A DNA stretch of 64,000 bases, taken from the NCBI GenBank assembly GCA_008501765.1, contig QQUE01000014.1, forward strand, positions 62,001-126,000, in the 5' to 3' direction. This DNA is from Calditrichota bacterium (lineage in GTDB: Bacteria; Zhuqueibacterota; Zhuqueibacteria; Zhuqueibacterales; Geothermadaptataceae). Below are positions 53,560 through 62,914 of this stretch, in pieces. Within the stretch, counting starts at the first letter, position 1. Every line of letters begins with the position of its first letter. The position numbers and the translations under genes were made by a program. The notes below the pieces were generated by a model that did not search any database, had not been told where the DNA came from, and was given only the letters and a program-made list of their open reading frames with translations.

Positions 53560-54834
53560 ATGCTCTCATTTTTAATTAAAAAAACCATGAATACCAAAGA
53601 AAAACTACGCCAACTGCATAAATCAGTTCAAAAAAAACCGGTCACAAAATTTGTGAACAATCCGGTGGATTATGAAAGGACAGCTCTTGAGTTGGGTGGT
53701 GAAGTTATAAATTTAGAAAATGGCCGTTTTATACGAATCATTAAAAAACAAAAGCTCAGTGAAAACTACGGTACGATAAAATTAAATGGAGTCGAAAAAA
53801 TTCCCGGTGCCACCATCACGATTTTATCGAAGAAAAAGGTAGACGGCCATTTCTCCTTCCACTCTGCCCTGTTCATCGATACGGAAACCACCGGGCTTTC
53901 CGGCGGTAGCGGCACCTATGCTTTTCTGGTTGGGCTGGGTTACTTTTCAGATCAGCATTTTGTTGTTGAGCAACTCTTTATGCCGGGACTGAATGATGAA
54001 GTTAGTGTTCTCTCCTATCTTGAAAATAAACTCGCGGAACACAGCGGTCTTGTCTCGTTCAACGGCAAGTCCTACGATATTCCTCTTCTGACAGCTCGAT
54101 TTATCCAAAACAGAATCCGGCCAAGTATTGACTTGCATCAAAATTTTGATGTTTTGCATGCTTCCCGCAGAATTTGGAAAAACGACTTCGGCGACTGCAC
54201 ACTCATCACACTCGAAAATAAACTATTAAATCTCGCTCGGCAAGGCGATGTGCCGGGGGAAGAAATTCCCCAAATTTTCATGGATTACCTTCAAACTAAC
54301 AACACGAAGCAATTGAAAAAAGTGATATACCACAACCAGATGGATATTATCTCGATGGCTGCTATTATTCAAATTCTGCATCAGGCAATAAAACAACCTG
54401 AAAAATCAAGGATGGCTGTCCAGCCGCAAGAAAAACGTGTCGCGCAACTATTCAAAGACAATAATGAAATCAATCCAGCCATCGACCGCTACAAAATCCT
54501 GATCGACTCGGAGAATATTTCGCAAGAGGATAAAAGTGATTTACTATTCGATTTAGGCTTGCTTTATAAAAAAACAAAGCGCTTTCAAGAATCAGAAAAA
54601 GTATGGTTAAGGCAAATCAATGAAGTTGAGTTTTCAATTAGAACGGCCATTGAATTAGCCAAATATTATGAACACAAAGAAAAGAATTTCTTACGCGCAA
54701 GCGAGTTCACCAACAGAAGTCTGGATGTATTGAAAATTCGACAGGAATTAGGTGCAGTTATTAACCCGGAGTTACATCGGGCGCTGTTCAAACGACGAGA
54801 AAGATTGTTAAAAAAAATAGCCCGGACCGCATGA
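53560..54834 (+). CDS. YprB-like ribonuclease-H-fold exonuclease with TPR tail
   Basis: A 424-residue cytoplasmic protein. The N-terminal half (about 95-270) has the DEDD nuclease pattern: FIDTETTGLSGGSGTYAFLVGLG (Asp107, Glu109), a middle SFNGKSYDIPLLTARF and HNQMDIISMAAII. This is the YprB-type domain, similar to Cas4/RNase H-fold exonucleases. The C-terminal part (about 285-424) has two or three TPR-like helix pairs (FKDNNEINPAIDRYKILI, DLGLLYKKTKRFQESEKVW, ELAKYYEHKEKNFLRASEF), probably for protein contact. Neither possible start (53560 or 53587) has a strong ribosome site. It is divergent from the T9SS protein at 52.6 kb and convergent with the next gene. Confidence 0.75.
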   Translation: MLSFLIKKTMNTKEKLRQLHKSVQKKPVTKFVNNPVDYERTALELGGEVINLENGRFIRIIKKQKLSENYGTIKLNGVEKIPGATITILSKKKVDGHFSFHSALFIDTETTGLSGGSGTYAFLVGLGYFSDQHFVVEQLFMPGLNDEVSVLSYLENKLAEHSGLVSFNGKSYDIPLLTARFIQNRIRPSIDLHQNFDVLHASRRIWKNDFGDCTLITLENKLLNLARQGDVPGEEIPQIFMDYLQTNNTKQLKKVIYHNQMDIISMAAIIQILHQAIKQPEKSRMAVQPQEKRVAQLFKDNNEINPAIDRYKILIDSENISQEDKSDLLFDLGLLYKKTKRFQESEKVWLRQINEVEFSIRTAIELAKYYEHKEKNFLRASEFTNRSLDVLKIRQELGAVINPELHRALFKRRERLLKKIARTA

Positions 54835-54851
54835 ATTCATGAGATCCGGGC
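54811..54851 (-). terminator. Minus-strand terminator overlapping the end of the plus-strand gene
   Basis: GCCCGGA (54820-54826) and TCCGGGC (54845-54851) enclose the 12-bp palindrome CATGAATTCATG (54830-54841). On the minus strand the hairpin is followed by a T-tract (CTATTTTTTTT, 54811-54819). It ends the T9SS gene at 54864 while its sequence codes for the last residues of the plus-strand nuclease gene. On the plus strand it could also serve that gene, but no T-tract follows there. Confidence 0.75.
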
Positions 54852-54863
54852 GCATATTTCAGG

Positions 54864-57422
54864 CTACTTTGTCAATGTCATTTTTTGTTGTAAAACAGTG
54901 TTTCCAGTCACCAATTTGTAAATATACAGACCTGAGGGGACGCGCAATCCATTTTGATCCATACCATCCCAGGTAATCGAGTGATATCCAACCGCATAAT
55001 TTTTTGCAGCAAGTGTCCGAATTTTTCGACCGAGCACATCATAAATGGCCAGGTTGACAAATGCTTTTTGCGGAACCGCAAACATGATTCGTGTGGAAGG
55101 ATTAAATGGATTCGGGTAATTCTGTTTGAGTTCAAACGATTGCGGAATCTCAGCGGCAAAAAGCTCATCAACGTTTGTTAACGAAGCTTTAACAGCGACA
55201 GATCGTGTGGCATTGCCCGCATCGTCCAATAAAACGGCGATGTAGTAGCTATTCGCATCGCCTGCCGTATCAAAGAATGAGTTATCTTTGACGGTAGCGA
55301 TCAAATTGCTTGCGTCTGGAGAAAAATTAGCGGTTGTGCCACGATAAACCCGCACAGCAGCCAGGTCAGGCGTATTGTCGAGCAGCCAGGCAACCAGCAC
55401 GCCGCTGTCTTCCAGATAGGCGCTGAGGCCGGCAAATTTTGGAAACAGATTATCCACAGAATATCCGCTATCTGGAAAACTGAACCAGTTATTTTGCGAC
55501 CACGCCGATTGCGCCGAGACACGAAAATGCGTCCAGCCGGGGCCAAATGCCGTTGAATCACGCAAAGTTGGAGCGACGTAGGAATAATGCGGCTGCCGCA
55601 CAGCAGGAATTGTAACGATAAAATCCCACAACCAATCGCCATTTTCATCAAAAATTCGGTCGCCGTTTTCTGAACCTTTGGCCATTGCAGCTTGTAAATT
55701 GGCCACTTTCAGAATTTCTTGACCATCGTATTCGATGTAATTTCCATCACCACCATCGTAGGGTACCTGCGGTCCACGGCGCCAAAGATGGTAGTTGCCG
55801 ATTTCTTCACCCCAGGAATTGCCGAATTCATCGACAAAATCTCCAGCACTGCCACGAAATGTTACGCGTACCTGTTTCCCCTGATCACCACGAATATCGT
55901 GGATTGAAACAATTTCAGGATCTTCGGGGGGTGCTTCACGCCGAATCAAAATAAAATTGACTGAGTCATTTCCGGCAGAAACGACGCGATGAGGGTCTCC
56001 TTCCACCATCAGATCGTGTGGCATTGACCATTCATCCAACCAAACATCCCATGGATCTGCCTGGGAACTGACACGCAACCAAAAATTACCGCCGCCATCT
56101 GTCCATGCCTCAGACCATCCGCCCTGATGCGATTTTGCTTCGATGCGAACACATTCTACCGGGCCTTCATCGCGAATCCAGACCTGGCCTGCGATAAACG
56201 AGTCCAGTTCGAGCAACATAAAATCAACTGTGATCGTCGCATTTTCAAAAATTTCAACAAATTGGGGTTCCGGATGCAAAAAGCGGTCTCTCAAATGACC
56301 AACGCCAATACCGTATTTCCCGGGTAAGACGTCGAGAACAAATGTGCCACCAACGGTATTTGTATGCAATTCCGGCCCGGGACCGGGACCATCATCATTC
56401 CACGCAAATACTTCAACTTCCAATGGATTTCCGAAGAAATCAAGCAGTGGATTTCCGAACTTATCAGTGACAGTCCCAACAATTTGTGAGTTTGTCGGGA
56501 TGTACTGAAAATCCGCATCCAGCGGGGGGCTTTGCAGCGAAAATTCGATCGGTGGAGGTGGAAAAAACCCTGTTAAAACACCAAATTCATCAAATGTCCC
56601 AAGCATCCACCGCTGCTCGATCGTTGCATCATTTGGAAGTGGAATAGAAAATTCGCCATTTTCATCGGTACGAGTGGCAAAGAACATATAATCCTTGTCA
56701 CCATCATCGTCATTCCCGGGATCGTAGCCACACCAGGGGCCATCATTGGGATCGTCATCCTGCTGGGCACCAAAAATCTTTTCCGCCTTGCTTTGCAGGA
56801 GGGTTTTCAGCTCTTTGGGTGTTGCACTATTTGCAACTTTCCCCAAACTCAAATTGCCAATCGCACTATTGGGTGGAACGTTGGACGAATCGCCATTGTC
56901 ATCCCAATATTGCGGCTGAGCGAACACAAAAATATTTTTAACACTATCCGGAACACTGACGAAACCGGCAACAACCGTATTTGAAGGCTTGTGTTCCTGA
57001 GCTAAAATTGCACTTGCCGAAGCCCCGCTTTCCTGGGTGCAAACGAAAATAAATTGAGCAGGAGCTACCTCGAAAAACTCATCGATGAGAATGGTCAGCT
57101 GGCCATCACGGGCGCCATCGTCATCATTGAAACCTCCATCTACGAAGAAATCTTCCTCTCCCTCAGAATGGAAAATCAGAATATCTGCTGCCGTTGCTGC
57201 GCCGTCATCATCGGCATCAAGAAATACTTCGACAGTGAAAGCCGTATCACTGCCAGTGAAGGTATACAAAAGTTCTAAAGAATCACCGACTGTTGCCTGG
57301 TGATTTGTTTCGCCATTAATTGTAAATGTTTGTGCTCCCAAAAATGCTGAGCCAAACAGCAGGAACAGCAAGCCGAGAAACAGCCTGACTCCCACAGTTC
57401 TGGTAAAAAAATGTTGTCTCAT
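54864..57422 (-). CDS. Large secreted T9SS substrate with Cna/CarboxypepD-like repeats
   Basis: A 853-residue exported protein. It has a signal peptide (about 1-31, ending FLGAQ) and an acidic, Asp/Gly-rich region (about 65-130). A carboxypeptidase-regulatory-like or Cna-B-like stretch (about 310-440) contains NSQIVGTVTDKFGNPLLDFFG and VLPGKYGIGVGH, followed by a fibronectin-like portion. The end is a type IX sorting domain (about 775-853, YPNPFNPSTRIMFAVPQKAF, YDVLGRKIRTLAAK, WDGMDQNGLRVPSGLYIYKL, final LQQKMTLTK). No catalytic motif was found, so a structural or adhesive role is likely. The ATG at 57422 with AAGGAGAGCTAC upstream replaces an earlier open-frame start at 57491. Confidence 0.75.
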   Translation of the reverse strand: MRQHFFTRTVGVRLFLGLLFLLFGSAFLGAQTFTINGETNHQATVGDSLELLYTFTGSDTAFTVEVFLDADDDGAATAADILIFHSEGEEDFFVDGGFNDDDGARDGQLTILIDEFFEVAPAQFIFVCTQESGASASAILAQEHKPSNTVVAGFVSVPDSVKNIFVFAQPQYWDDNGDSSNVPPNSAIGNLSLGKVANSATPKELKTLLQSKAEKIFGAQQDDDPNDGPWCGYDPGNDDDGDKDYMFFATRTDENGEFSIPLPNDATIEQRWMLGTFDEFGVLTGFFPPPPIEFSLQSPPLDADFQYIPTNSQIVGTVTDKFGNPLLDFFGNPLEVEVFAWNDDGPGPGPELHTNTVGGTFVLDVLPGKYGIGVGHLRDRFLHPEPQFVEIFENATITVDFMLLELDSFIAGQVWIRDEGPVECVRIEAKSHQGGWSEAWTDGGGNFWLRVSSQADPWDVWLDEWSMPHDLMVEGDPHRVVSAGNDSVNFILIRREAPPEDPEIVSIHDIRGDQGKQVRVTFRGSAGDFVDEFGNSWGEEIGNYHLWRRGPQVPYDGGDGNYIEYDGQEILKVANLQAAMAKGSENGDRIFDENGDWLWDFIVTIPAVRQPHYSYVAPTLRDSTAFGPGWTHFRVSAQSAWSQNNWFSFPDSGYSVDNLFPKFAGLSAYLEDSGVLVAWLLDNTPDLAAVRVYRGTTANFSPDASNLIATVKDNSFFDTAGDANSYYIAVLLDDAGNATRSVAVKASLTNVDELFAAEIPQSFELKQNYPNPFNPSTRIMFAVPQKAFVNLAIYDVLGRKIRTLAAKNYAVGYHSITWDGMDQNGLRVPSGLYIYKLVTGNTVLQQKMTLTK

Positions 57423-57680
57423 GTAGCTCTCCTTTTTACGGTACGATAAATTTCGCATGCCTGATAATTTTATTAACTGCAAGCATCTCATTTATTCATT
57501 ATCGCACAGAACAAGCAAAGTCTGAACTTCACAAATATGATATTTTCTTGAAAAATACGAATTTGAGATAACAAATTAAGGTCTTGTTTTTATATCAATT
57601 AAAATATTAAGTAGGGAGATTACCAGGTAGAACTGAGTGTGCATGTGTCACTGAAGGAAAATTGATGAATGAAATTAAAA

Positions 57681-58085
57681 TTATTTTTCATTGTAACCCG
57701 GTGTTTCAGCCAGCGAAATTTTACTGCGCACAAAGATTCCATTGCCACGCGCTATTTCATTGTTATGACTATCGTAGGCAATAGATTCAGCAATAAACTG
57801 GCTTTTCGTGCGGTTGACAACCCGGCCAACCGACCGGATTAATCCAGTTGAAACGGGGCGAGTCAGGTAAGTAGTGAAGCTCGTTGTTAAAACAAAGACT
57901 TCAGTTTCGAGGGAGTTAGCGGCAAAAAAAGCGGCATCATCGAGCATTTTAAAATAGACAGAACCGTGCACAGCGCCTGCGGCATGGAAAAAATCCCTTT
58001 TTATGGTGACCGATATTTCAGCTTTACCCTGTGAAATTTGGATTTCAGGCTGAAAAAATGCATTTATCGGTGCAGATAAATACAT
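57681..58085 (-). CDS. Hotdog-fold thioesterase (PaaI-like)
   Basis: A 134-residue single hotdog protein, probably a CoA thioesterase. The helix and its flanks AVHGSVYFKMLDDAAFFAANS (about 38-58), with the conserved His-Gly and Asp, match the PaaI/YdiI pattern, and SFTTYLTRPVSTGLIRSVGRVVNRTKSQFIAESIAYD is the usual strand arrangement. It stands alone between the T9SS protein gene and the parvulin gene on the same strand, with 165-190-bp gaps on each side. The acyl-CoA substrate is unknown. Confidence 0.8.
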   Translation of the reverse strand: MYLSAPINAFFQPEIQISQGKAEISVTIKRDFFHAAGAVHGSVYFKMLDDAAFFAANSLETEVFVLTTSFTTYLTRPVSTGLIRSVGRVVNRTKSQFIAESIAYDSHNNEIARGNGIFVRSKISLAETPGYNEK

Positions 58086-58250
58086 GTTTTCCAGCCGTTC
58101 GAAATGTTTGGTAATAACTGAGTCGATAGGATTTTACCTCAACAGAAATTGGGCAGACGCCTTAATTAAACAGCAACGATTGCTAAAATTTCAAAGATTC
58201 AAATTTGTCAATTGCTCAAGTTGAATTGCTGGCAGCCATTCAACTAAAAA

Positions 58251-58802
58251 CTATTTAATTCTTTTAAAAATATGGTACCGGCCACCCAGGCTAACAACTT
58301 CAGAAATCTGTCCTGGTTTTAATAGCTTGATCGCATCTTCAAATGCCGGCGCAAAGTCACCGGGATAAAATTCGCCTAAATCGCCACCGCGCGCACCACT
58401 CACTTTATCAGCAGATTTTTCCTTCGCCAACTTGGCAAAATCTGCTCCGCCACGAAGCTGGCCGAGTATGGTATCTGCGCTGGCTTTGTCGGAGAGGACA
58501 ATCATCGACGCCTGCAATGCAGGACCTTTTAATTGATTGATATCGCCTGTTACAGCGGATTTGAGAAGATAGCCCGTGATTGCGACTTTCAACCAATCAT
58601 TTTCCTCCTCGACTACTATCATCGGGGTGCCTTTGACGATTTGGGTCACCGTTTTCCCCGTGCTGAAGGGCTGCGATAAAACAGAGCTTTTGGTGCTCAA
58701 CAGATAAACAATTTTACCCTGAAAAAAGGTTTCTTGCGCAAGCCCGACAAGCGTGCCTGCTAAAAACACACCTGTCACCAAACCCCAAACATACTTTTTC
58801 AT
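58251..58802 (-). CDS. Exported parvulin-type peptidyl-prolyl isomerase with SH3b-like domain
   Basis: A 183-residue exported protein. A membrane anchor or signal (about 1-23) is followed by a short SH3b-like beta domain (about 30-85, with STKSSVLSQPFSTGKTVTQIVKGTPMIVVEEENDWLKV) and a C-terminal PpiC parvulin domain (about 95-183, with ASMIVLSDKASADTILGQLRGGADFAKLAKEKSADKVSGARGGDLGEFYPGDFAPAFEDAIKLLKPGQISEVVSLGGRYHIFKR). The ATG at 58802 is used because GGAGGTAGGAAGG precedes it. Probably a periplasmic folding catalyst. The carboxypeptidase gene upstream ends 29 bp before the start, so the two may be cotranscribed. Confidence 0.82.
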   Translation of the reverse strand: MKKYVWGLVTGVFLAGTLVGLAQETFFQGKIVYLLSTKSSVLSQPFSTGKTVTQIVKGTPMIVVEEENDWLKVAITGYLLKSAVTGDINQLKGPALQASMIVLSDKASADTILGQLRGGADFAKLAKEKSADKVSGARGGDLGEFYPGDFAPAFEDAIKLLKPGQISEVVSLGGRYHIFKRIK

Positions 58803-58831
58803 CCTTCCTACCTCCAACAACATCTATCAAA

Positions 58832-60163
58832 TTAATGGGTCGCATCCAGCTGGCTGCTTTCTTCACGCATTAAAAAGACAGTCAATTCTGTAACTTCATC
58901 TTTTTGGACTTGAATCTCCGGCATAAATTGCGGGCAATAACCTTTTGCCAGAATCGTTAAATTATAGCGTCCCGGCAACATCAGCCGTTCAAAACGGCCG
59001 AACATTTCCTCCGAATTCCGTTCGGCGATGAAACTCGCTTCCAAACCTTCGACCAAAATTCGTGCGACTACAGGTTTTCCGGTTTGAAAATCAACAACGT
59101 GCCCGCGTATCCCGGTATGCAAGATATTTTGCAGAAAAAACATAACACTTTTCCGGGTTTGATGCAAAACTTTATTTACTTCTTTTTGATCCGGGAAATA
59201 CTCTGTTCCAAGTTCAAAAGTGAAATCTGCTGCACGCAATTGTCCAAGCATCCAGTTTGAGCTTTGTCCGGCAAGGCCATCCAGCATGCCGATATCATAG
59301 GTATCACGCCCATCTTTTTTCTCCAAACGATTGGCAATTCCTTTCGCCCATTCATACAATATATCCTGGTCCGGCGACGTATAATAATTGCCCCACGGAA
59401 ACAGAACTAATTCGCCATAACTATGAAATGTTGCGCCGGCCAATATATTTTCCCGCAAAGCCAGCTTCTGCATGGCCTGCACCTCTGCTTCAGAAGCTGC
59501 CGATTGTCCGCGGTAGTACCAGCTCGAAGGTGTGTCCCCACCACCATTTTTCCAGTTAAAATTATAATTGCGATTGAGATCGACCCCAAGCCCCATGTTG
59601 CGTTTGCGTGTGTAATAATTGCGGATATTTTTCCGCCACCATGGGAAGGTTTTTGTATGCTGAAACATATATTCATAGCCGTCCGGATTGACGACTGGAA
59701 CAACCCAAATACTTAAATTATTGATCAATTCCTGCGCGATGGGATTGCTGTTGTAAACCCGGGTGATTTCTTCCAGAAAATGCAAAGTGAATAGCACGCC
59801 AATCGCTTCACGAGCATGATGCAAACTTGAAAACAGGACAGCCGGTTCATCTTCACTCCTTTCAGGATTGTCGCTGAGTTTTAAAGCCCAAATTGGTTGC
59901 GCTTTTGTGGAACTCACCCCTATTTGCTCTTTATGCAGGATATGCGGATACTTCGCGCACAGCGAATCCATTTTTGCATAAATTTCTGTGAGATTGGGAT
60001 AAAATTCCGGAATTTTTTTGTCGTCAAATTCCAGTTTTTCAGCATGAGAGTTGGGATTCCCGGGTGATGCCAATAGGGAAATAGAGAGATTTGGGGAGAA
60101 ATAAAATCCGGTGATGATAAATATTAGCAAACGTTTACTGGAGGAAATTGTTGGGAGAATCAT
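58832..60163 (-). CDS. Exported M14 zinc carboxypeptidase
   Basis: Removes C-terminal residues of peptides, outside the cytoplasm. Of 443 residues, the first ~32 form a signal peptide. The zinc ligands are His116-x-x-Glu119 in LHHAREAIG and His247 in GATFHSYGEL; substrate-binding Arg188 is in DLNRNYN and catalytic Glu317 in DFTFELGTEYFP. All core M14 residues are intact. The last ~90 residues (about 350-443) form a carboxypeptidase-regulatory-like domain (IRGHVVDFQTGKPVVARILVEGL, then LPGRYNLTILAKGYCP). No type IX sorting tail is seen, so export is by the general route. Residue specificity is not predictable. Confidence 0.92.
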   Translation of the reverse strand: MILPTISSSKRLLIFIITGFYFSPNLSISLLASPGNPNSHAEKLEFDDKKIPEFYPNLTEIYAKMDSLCAKYPHILHKEQIGVSSTKAQPIWALKLSDNPERSEDEPAVLFSSLHHAREAIGVLFTLHFLEEITRVYNSNPIAQELINNLSIWVVPVVNPDGYEYMFQHTKTFPWWRKNIRNYYTRKRNMGLGVDLNRNYNFNWKNGGGDTPSSWYYRGQSAASEAEVQAMQKLALRENILAGATFHSYGELVLFPWGNYYTSPDQDILYEWAKGIANRLEKKDGRDTYDIGMLDGLAGQSSNWMLGQLRAADFTFELGTEYFPDQKEVNKVLHQTRKSVMFFLQNILHTGIRGHVVDFQTGKPVVARILVEGLEASFIAERNSEEMFGRFERLMLPGRYNLTILAKGYCPQFMPEIQVQKDEVTELTVFLMREESSQLDATH

Positions 60164-60292
60164 TAGCTGTGCACCTCATTTCAATTCGCGCTATTTTCGA
60201 TCATCAAATCCCGTTGTAAAACAACCAGGCAAAATTGAGCTAATGAAAACGAATGCAGGTCAAAACTTTTTCAACTTAATATTCGTGTTTCT

Positions 60293-61783
60293 TCATTCAA
60301 TATTTTTTATCGTGTGTTCCTGACCATCAAACACAAATCGGACTTGTTTTTCCCCAAGAATAGATTCAAGATTAACAGGGCGGTTCCAGATGGTGAAAAG
60401 ATTTTTCAGAGTGTCTTTCGCTTCATTGACATTTAAATCAATACCCTCGTGCCGGTGGCGCAGCAACAACTCACCCCTGTTTAAAAAATTTCCATCTTCA
60501 ACAAAGATAAAAGGTTGGCCCCAATTTGTCAGACCTTGCAAAAGTTTATGTTTTACTTGTTTGAATTCCCGTTCAGATATTTCATAATGACCGCTTGTTG
60601 CGTTATGGGCATAAGTGAAAAGCAAATGTTCGCTCACAAACTCCGGGGTTAAAAACGCATCGATAAACATAACGTCATTGTATAACCTTCGCACTTCAAA
60701 TATTTTTTCCCGGCCCAGACCGAGCTTTTTATCCCAGCTTTTCTTTTCGAGATAATCGTCGCACTCGTCATAATCTTTACCAAACTTGCCTTTGTTCCAG
60801 CGCTCCTCGATGTCTTTCAGCAATTCGACGCCCAAACGATAAGGATTCAATTGGCCGGGAGAGGCCGCCACTGTGCCGGAGTGATGATCCGCATAATCAA
60901 TTATTTCAGCATCGGACAGGACTTTTGTGGTCATAATTTTCGAATGCCAGTAGGTTGCCCAACCCTCATTCATAATTTTCGTCTGCCCCTGCGGCGCGAA
61001 ATAATAGGCTTCATCACGAATTATGGAAAGTACATCGTATTGCCACTGTTCCAAAGGGGCATACTCGAGTAAAAATGCCAGTACATCCTGCTGCGGTTCA
61101 ACAGGTATCTTTTTCTCTGTCAGGTCTTTTTTATCCTTCCACTCTTTTCTTTTGCGTGCCAGAACATCCGGCGGATTGATAAAACTTTCCAGGTATTCTT
61201 TTTCACTGTGGAATCGAAAGTGATGGGAATTTGCCTTTTTACCTGCTTGATTTTCATCCGGAAAATCCTGTGCGGAGACATTAAAAACAGAGTGAGGGTC
61301 GATTAAATTTTCAATCGATAAGCAGGCATCGATGAAATTCTCCACATTTTCAGCGCCGTAACGGTCGATGTGCCGTTCCACCCGCGTGGCATGATTGGCC
61401 ATGTTGTCGATCATCTTGCGGTTGGTTTTGGAGAAATACATATTATTTTTGAAAAAATCACAATGGGCGTAAACATGGGCCATCACCAGCTTCTGGTCGA
61501 CCATTTGATTGCTTTTCATCAAATAGGCATAACAGGGATCATTATTTATCACCATCTCATATATTTTCGATAACCCGTACGCATAGCTTTTGGACAATTC
61601 CTCGTATTGCATTCCAAAACGCCAGTGAGTATACCGGATAGGAAAGCCGCCATAACTTGCGATGTAATTTATCTCTTCGTAGGTTATCAGTTCAAAAATG
61701 GTTTCAAAAAAATCCAGGCCATATCCCTCAGCATATTCCTGAATTTCATCTTTCCACTTTATATATTCTGATGGTAAATTCAT
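60293..61783 (-). CDS. spoVR: SpoVR-family protein
   Basis: A 496-residue cytoplasmic protein of the SpoVR family, named after a Bacillus spore-cortex gene but common in non-sporulating bacteria. Recognisable features are the HExxH-free N-terminal half (GFPIRYTHWRFGMQYEELSKSYAYGLSKIYEMVIN), VMAHVYAHCDFFKNN, DVLAFLLEYAPLEQWQYDVLSIIRDEAYYFAPQGQTKIMNEGWATYWHS and a C-terminal region with ELLLRHRHEGIDLN. Biochemical function is unknown. It is third in the conserved prkA-yeaH-spoVR set (yeaG-yeaH-ycgB in E. coli), 3 bp after yeaH, with AGGGAAG before the ATG. Confidence 0.92.
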   Translation of the reverse strand: MNLPSEYIKWKDEIQEYAEGYGLDFFETIFELITYEEINYIASYGGFPIRYTHWRFGMQYEELSKSYAYGLSKIYEMVINNDPCYAYLMKSNQMVDQKLVMAHVYAHCDFFKNNMYFSKTNRKMIDNMANHATRVERHIDRYGAENVENFIDACLSIENLIDPHSVFNVSAQDFPDENQAGKKANSHHFRFHSEKEYLESFINPPDVLARKRKEWKDKKDLTEKKIPVEPQQDVLAFLLEYAPLEQWQYDVLSIIRDEAYYFAPQGQTKIMNEGWATYWHSKIMTTKVLSDAEIIDYADHHSGTVAASPGQLNPYRLGVELLKDIEERWNKGKFGKDYDECDDYLEKKSWDKKLGLGREKIFEVRRLYNDVMFIDAFLTPEFVSEHLLFTYAHNATSGHYEISEREFKQVKHKLLQGLTNWGQPFIFVEDGNFLNRGELLLRHRHEGIDLNVNEAKDTLKNLFTIWNRPVNLESILGEKQVRFVFDGQEHTIKNIE

Positions 61784-61786
61784 TCG

Positions 61787-62890
61787 TTACTTCCCTTTAC
61801 CCAGGAATTCTTTTATCGAATTATAAATCGCCTCTTTATCGGCTATTTCTGAAAGTACCAATTTCTCTTCTTCCGGAAATTTGCCTTTTAAATCTTTTAT
61901 AAATTGCCCGCTGCCATAAGGGCTCTCAACCTGTCCATAGCAAAACAGGTTAGCCGCAGGCAGTAATGATTCTTCGAGAATTGAAAAACAGGTGTTGGTG
62001 TCAGATTCTCCCCAATTGTCGCCATCGGAAAAGTGAAACAAATATATATTCCATTCATCGAGCGGGAACTCAAGTTCGATCATCTCCTGTGCCATTTTAT
62101 AAGCAGAAGAAATGATCGTCCCACCGCTTTCACGGGTTGTGTAAAAAGTCTCTTTGTCAACCAAATGAGCCACAGCATCGTGAATAATATAGCGCGTTTC
62201 AAGATTTTTATACTGGCGCTGCAACCAGGTATCGATCCAAAATGATTCCAGCCGCACAATTTCTTTCTGCTCCTCGCCCATGGAACCGGAGACGTCCATC
62301 ATGTAAATTATCAGCGCTTTGGCAACTGGTTCATCTTTCACTTTCCAGGTGCGGTAGCGGCGGTCCTCGCGGACGGGCACAATTATGGGATTTTTGGGAT
62401 CATAAGTTCCCGCAGAAATATGACGGCGCAATGCTCTTTTAAAAGTGTGCTTGAAATGGCGGAGTGACTCGGGGCCTGCCTGACTGATGCCGGTATAAAC
62501 TTTTTTATCGCTCTCAATATTCTTTTGCCCCTTTGGTTGAATATTCGGCAGCTCCAATTCTTCAGCAAGCATATCCGCCAGTTCATCGAGTGACACGTCC
62601 ACTTCGAGGATGTGCTGCCCGGGTGCGGCGCCAGCTTGCCCTTGCCCTGCCTCGTCGGCTTTCCCGACGGGCGTGCCTTTTTCGCCTTCACCCTGACCAA
62701 CGCCACCACTCTTTTGCGGATCATGACGAAATTTGGGGATATTTACCTGGTGGATTGGAATCGAGACAAAATCTTTGCCTTTTTTCCCAATGAGCTCGCC
62801 GTGGGTTATATATTTTTTAAGATTCTTTTTCACCCGGCCACGAATAATACTGCGAAACCGTGCCTGGTCTTTTTCAATTCGTTTAGACAT
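61787..62890 (-). CDS. yeaH: YeaH/YhbH (DUF444) family protein
   Basis: A 367-residue protein of the DUF444 family with a von Willebrand A-like domain. N-terminal [21 protein letters not shown] is typical. The metal-binding [26 protein letters not shown] (about 189-215) is a MIDAS motif, and [20 protein letters not shown] and [12 protein letters not shown] follow. A Gly/Gln-rich insert (about 60-95, [11 protein letters not shown]) lies before it. It is cotranscribed with the kinase gene upstream and spoVR downstream. In E. coli its partner is the YeaG kinase, a stress-response module; the molecular task is not established. Confidence 0.92.
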   Translation of the reverse strand: MSKRIEKDQARFRSIIRGRVKKNLKKYITHGELIGKKGKDFVSIPIHQVNIPKFRHDPQKSGGVGQGEGEKGTPVGKADEAGQGQAGAAPGQHILEVDVSLDELADMLAEELELPNIQPKGQKNIESDKKVYTGISQAGPESLRHFKHTFKRALRRHISAGTYDPKNPIIVPVREDRRYRTWKVKDEPVAKALIIYMMDVSGSMGEEQKEIVRLESFWIDTWLQRQYKNLETRYIIHDAVAHLVDKETFYTTRESGGTIISSAYKMAQEMIELEFPLDEWNIYLFHFSDGDNWGESDTNTCFSILEESLLPAANLFCYGQVESPYGSGQFIKDLKGKFPEEEKLVLSEIADKEAIYNSIKEFLGKGK

Positions 62891-62914
62891 ACAAAACCCA
62901 TATTTTTTTCGCTA

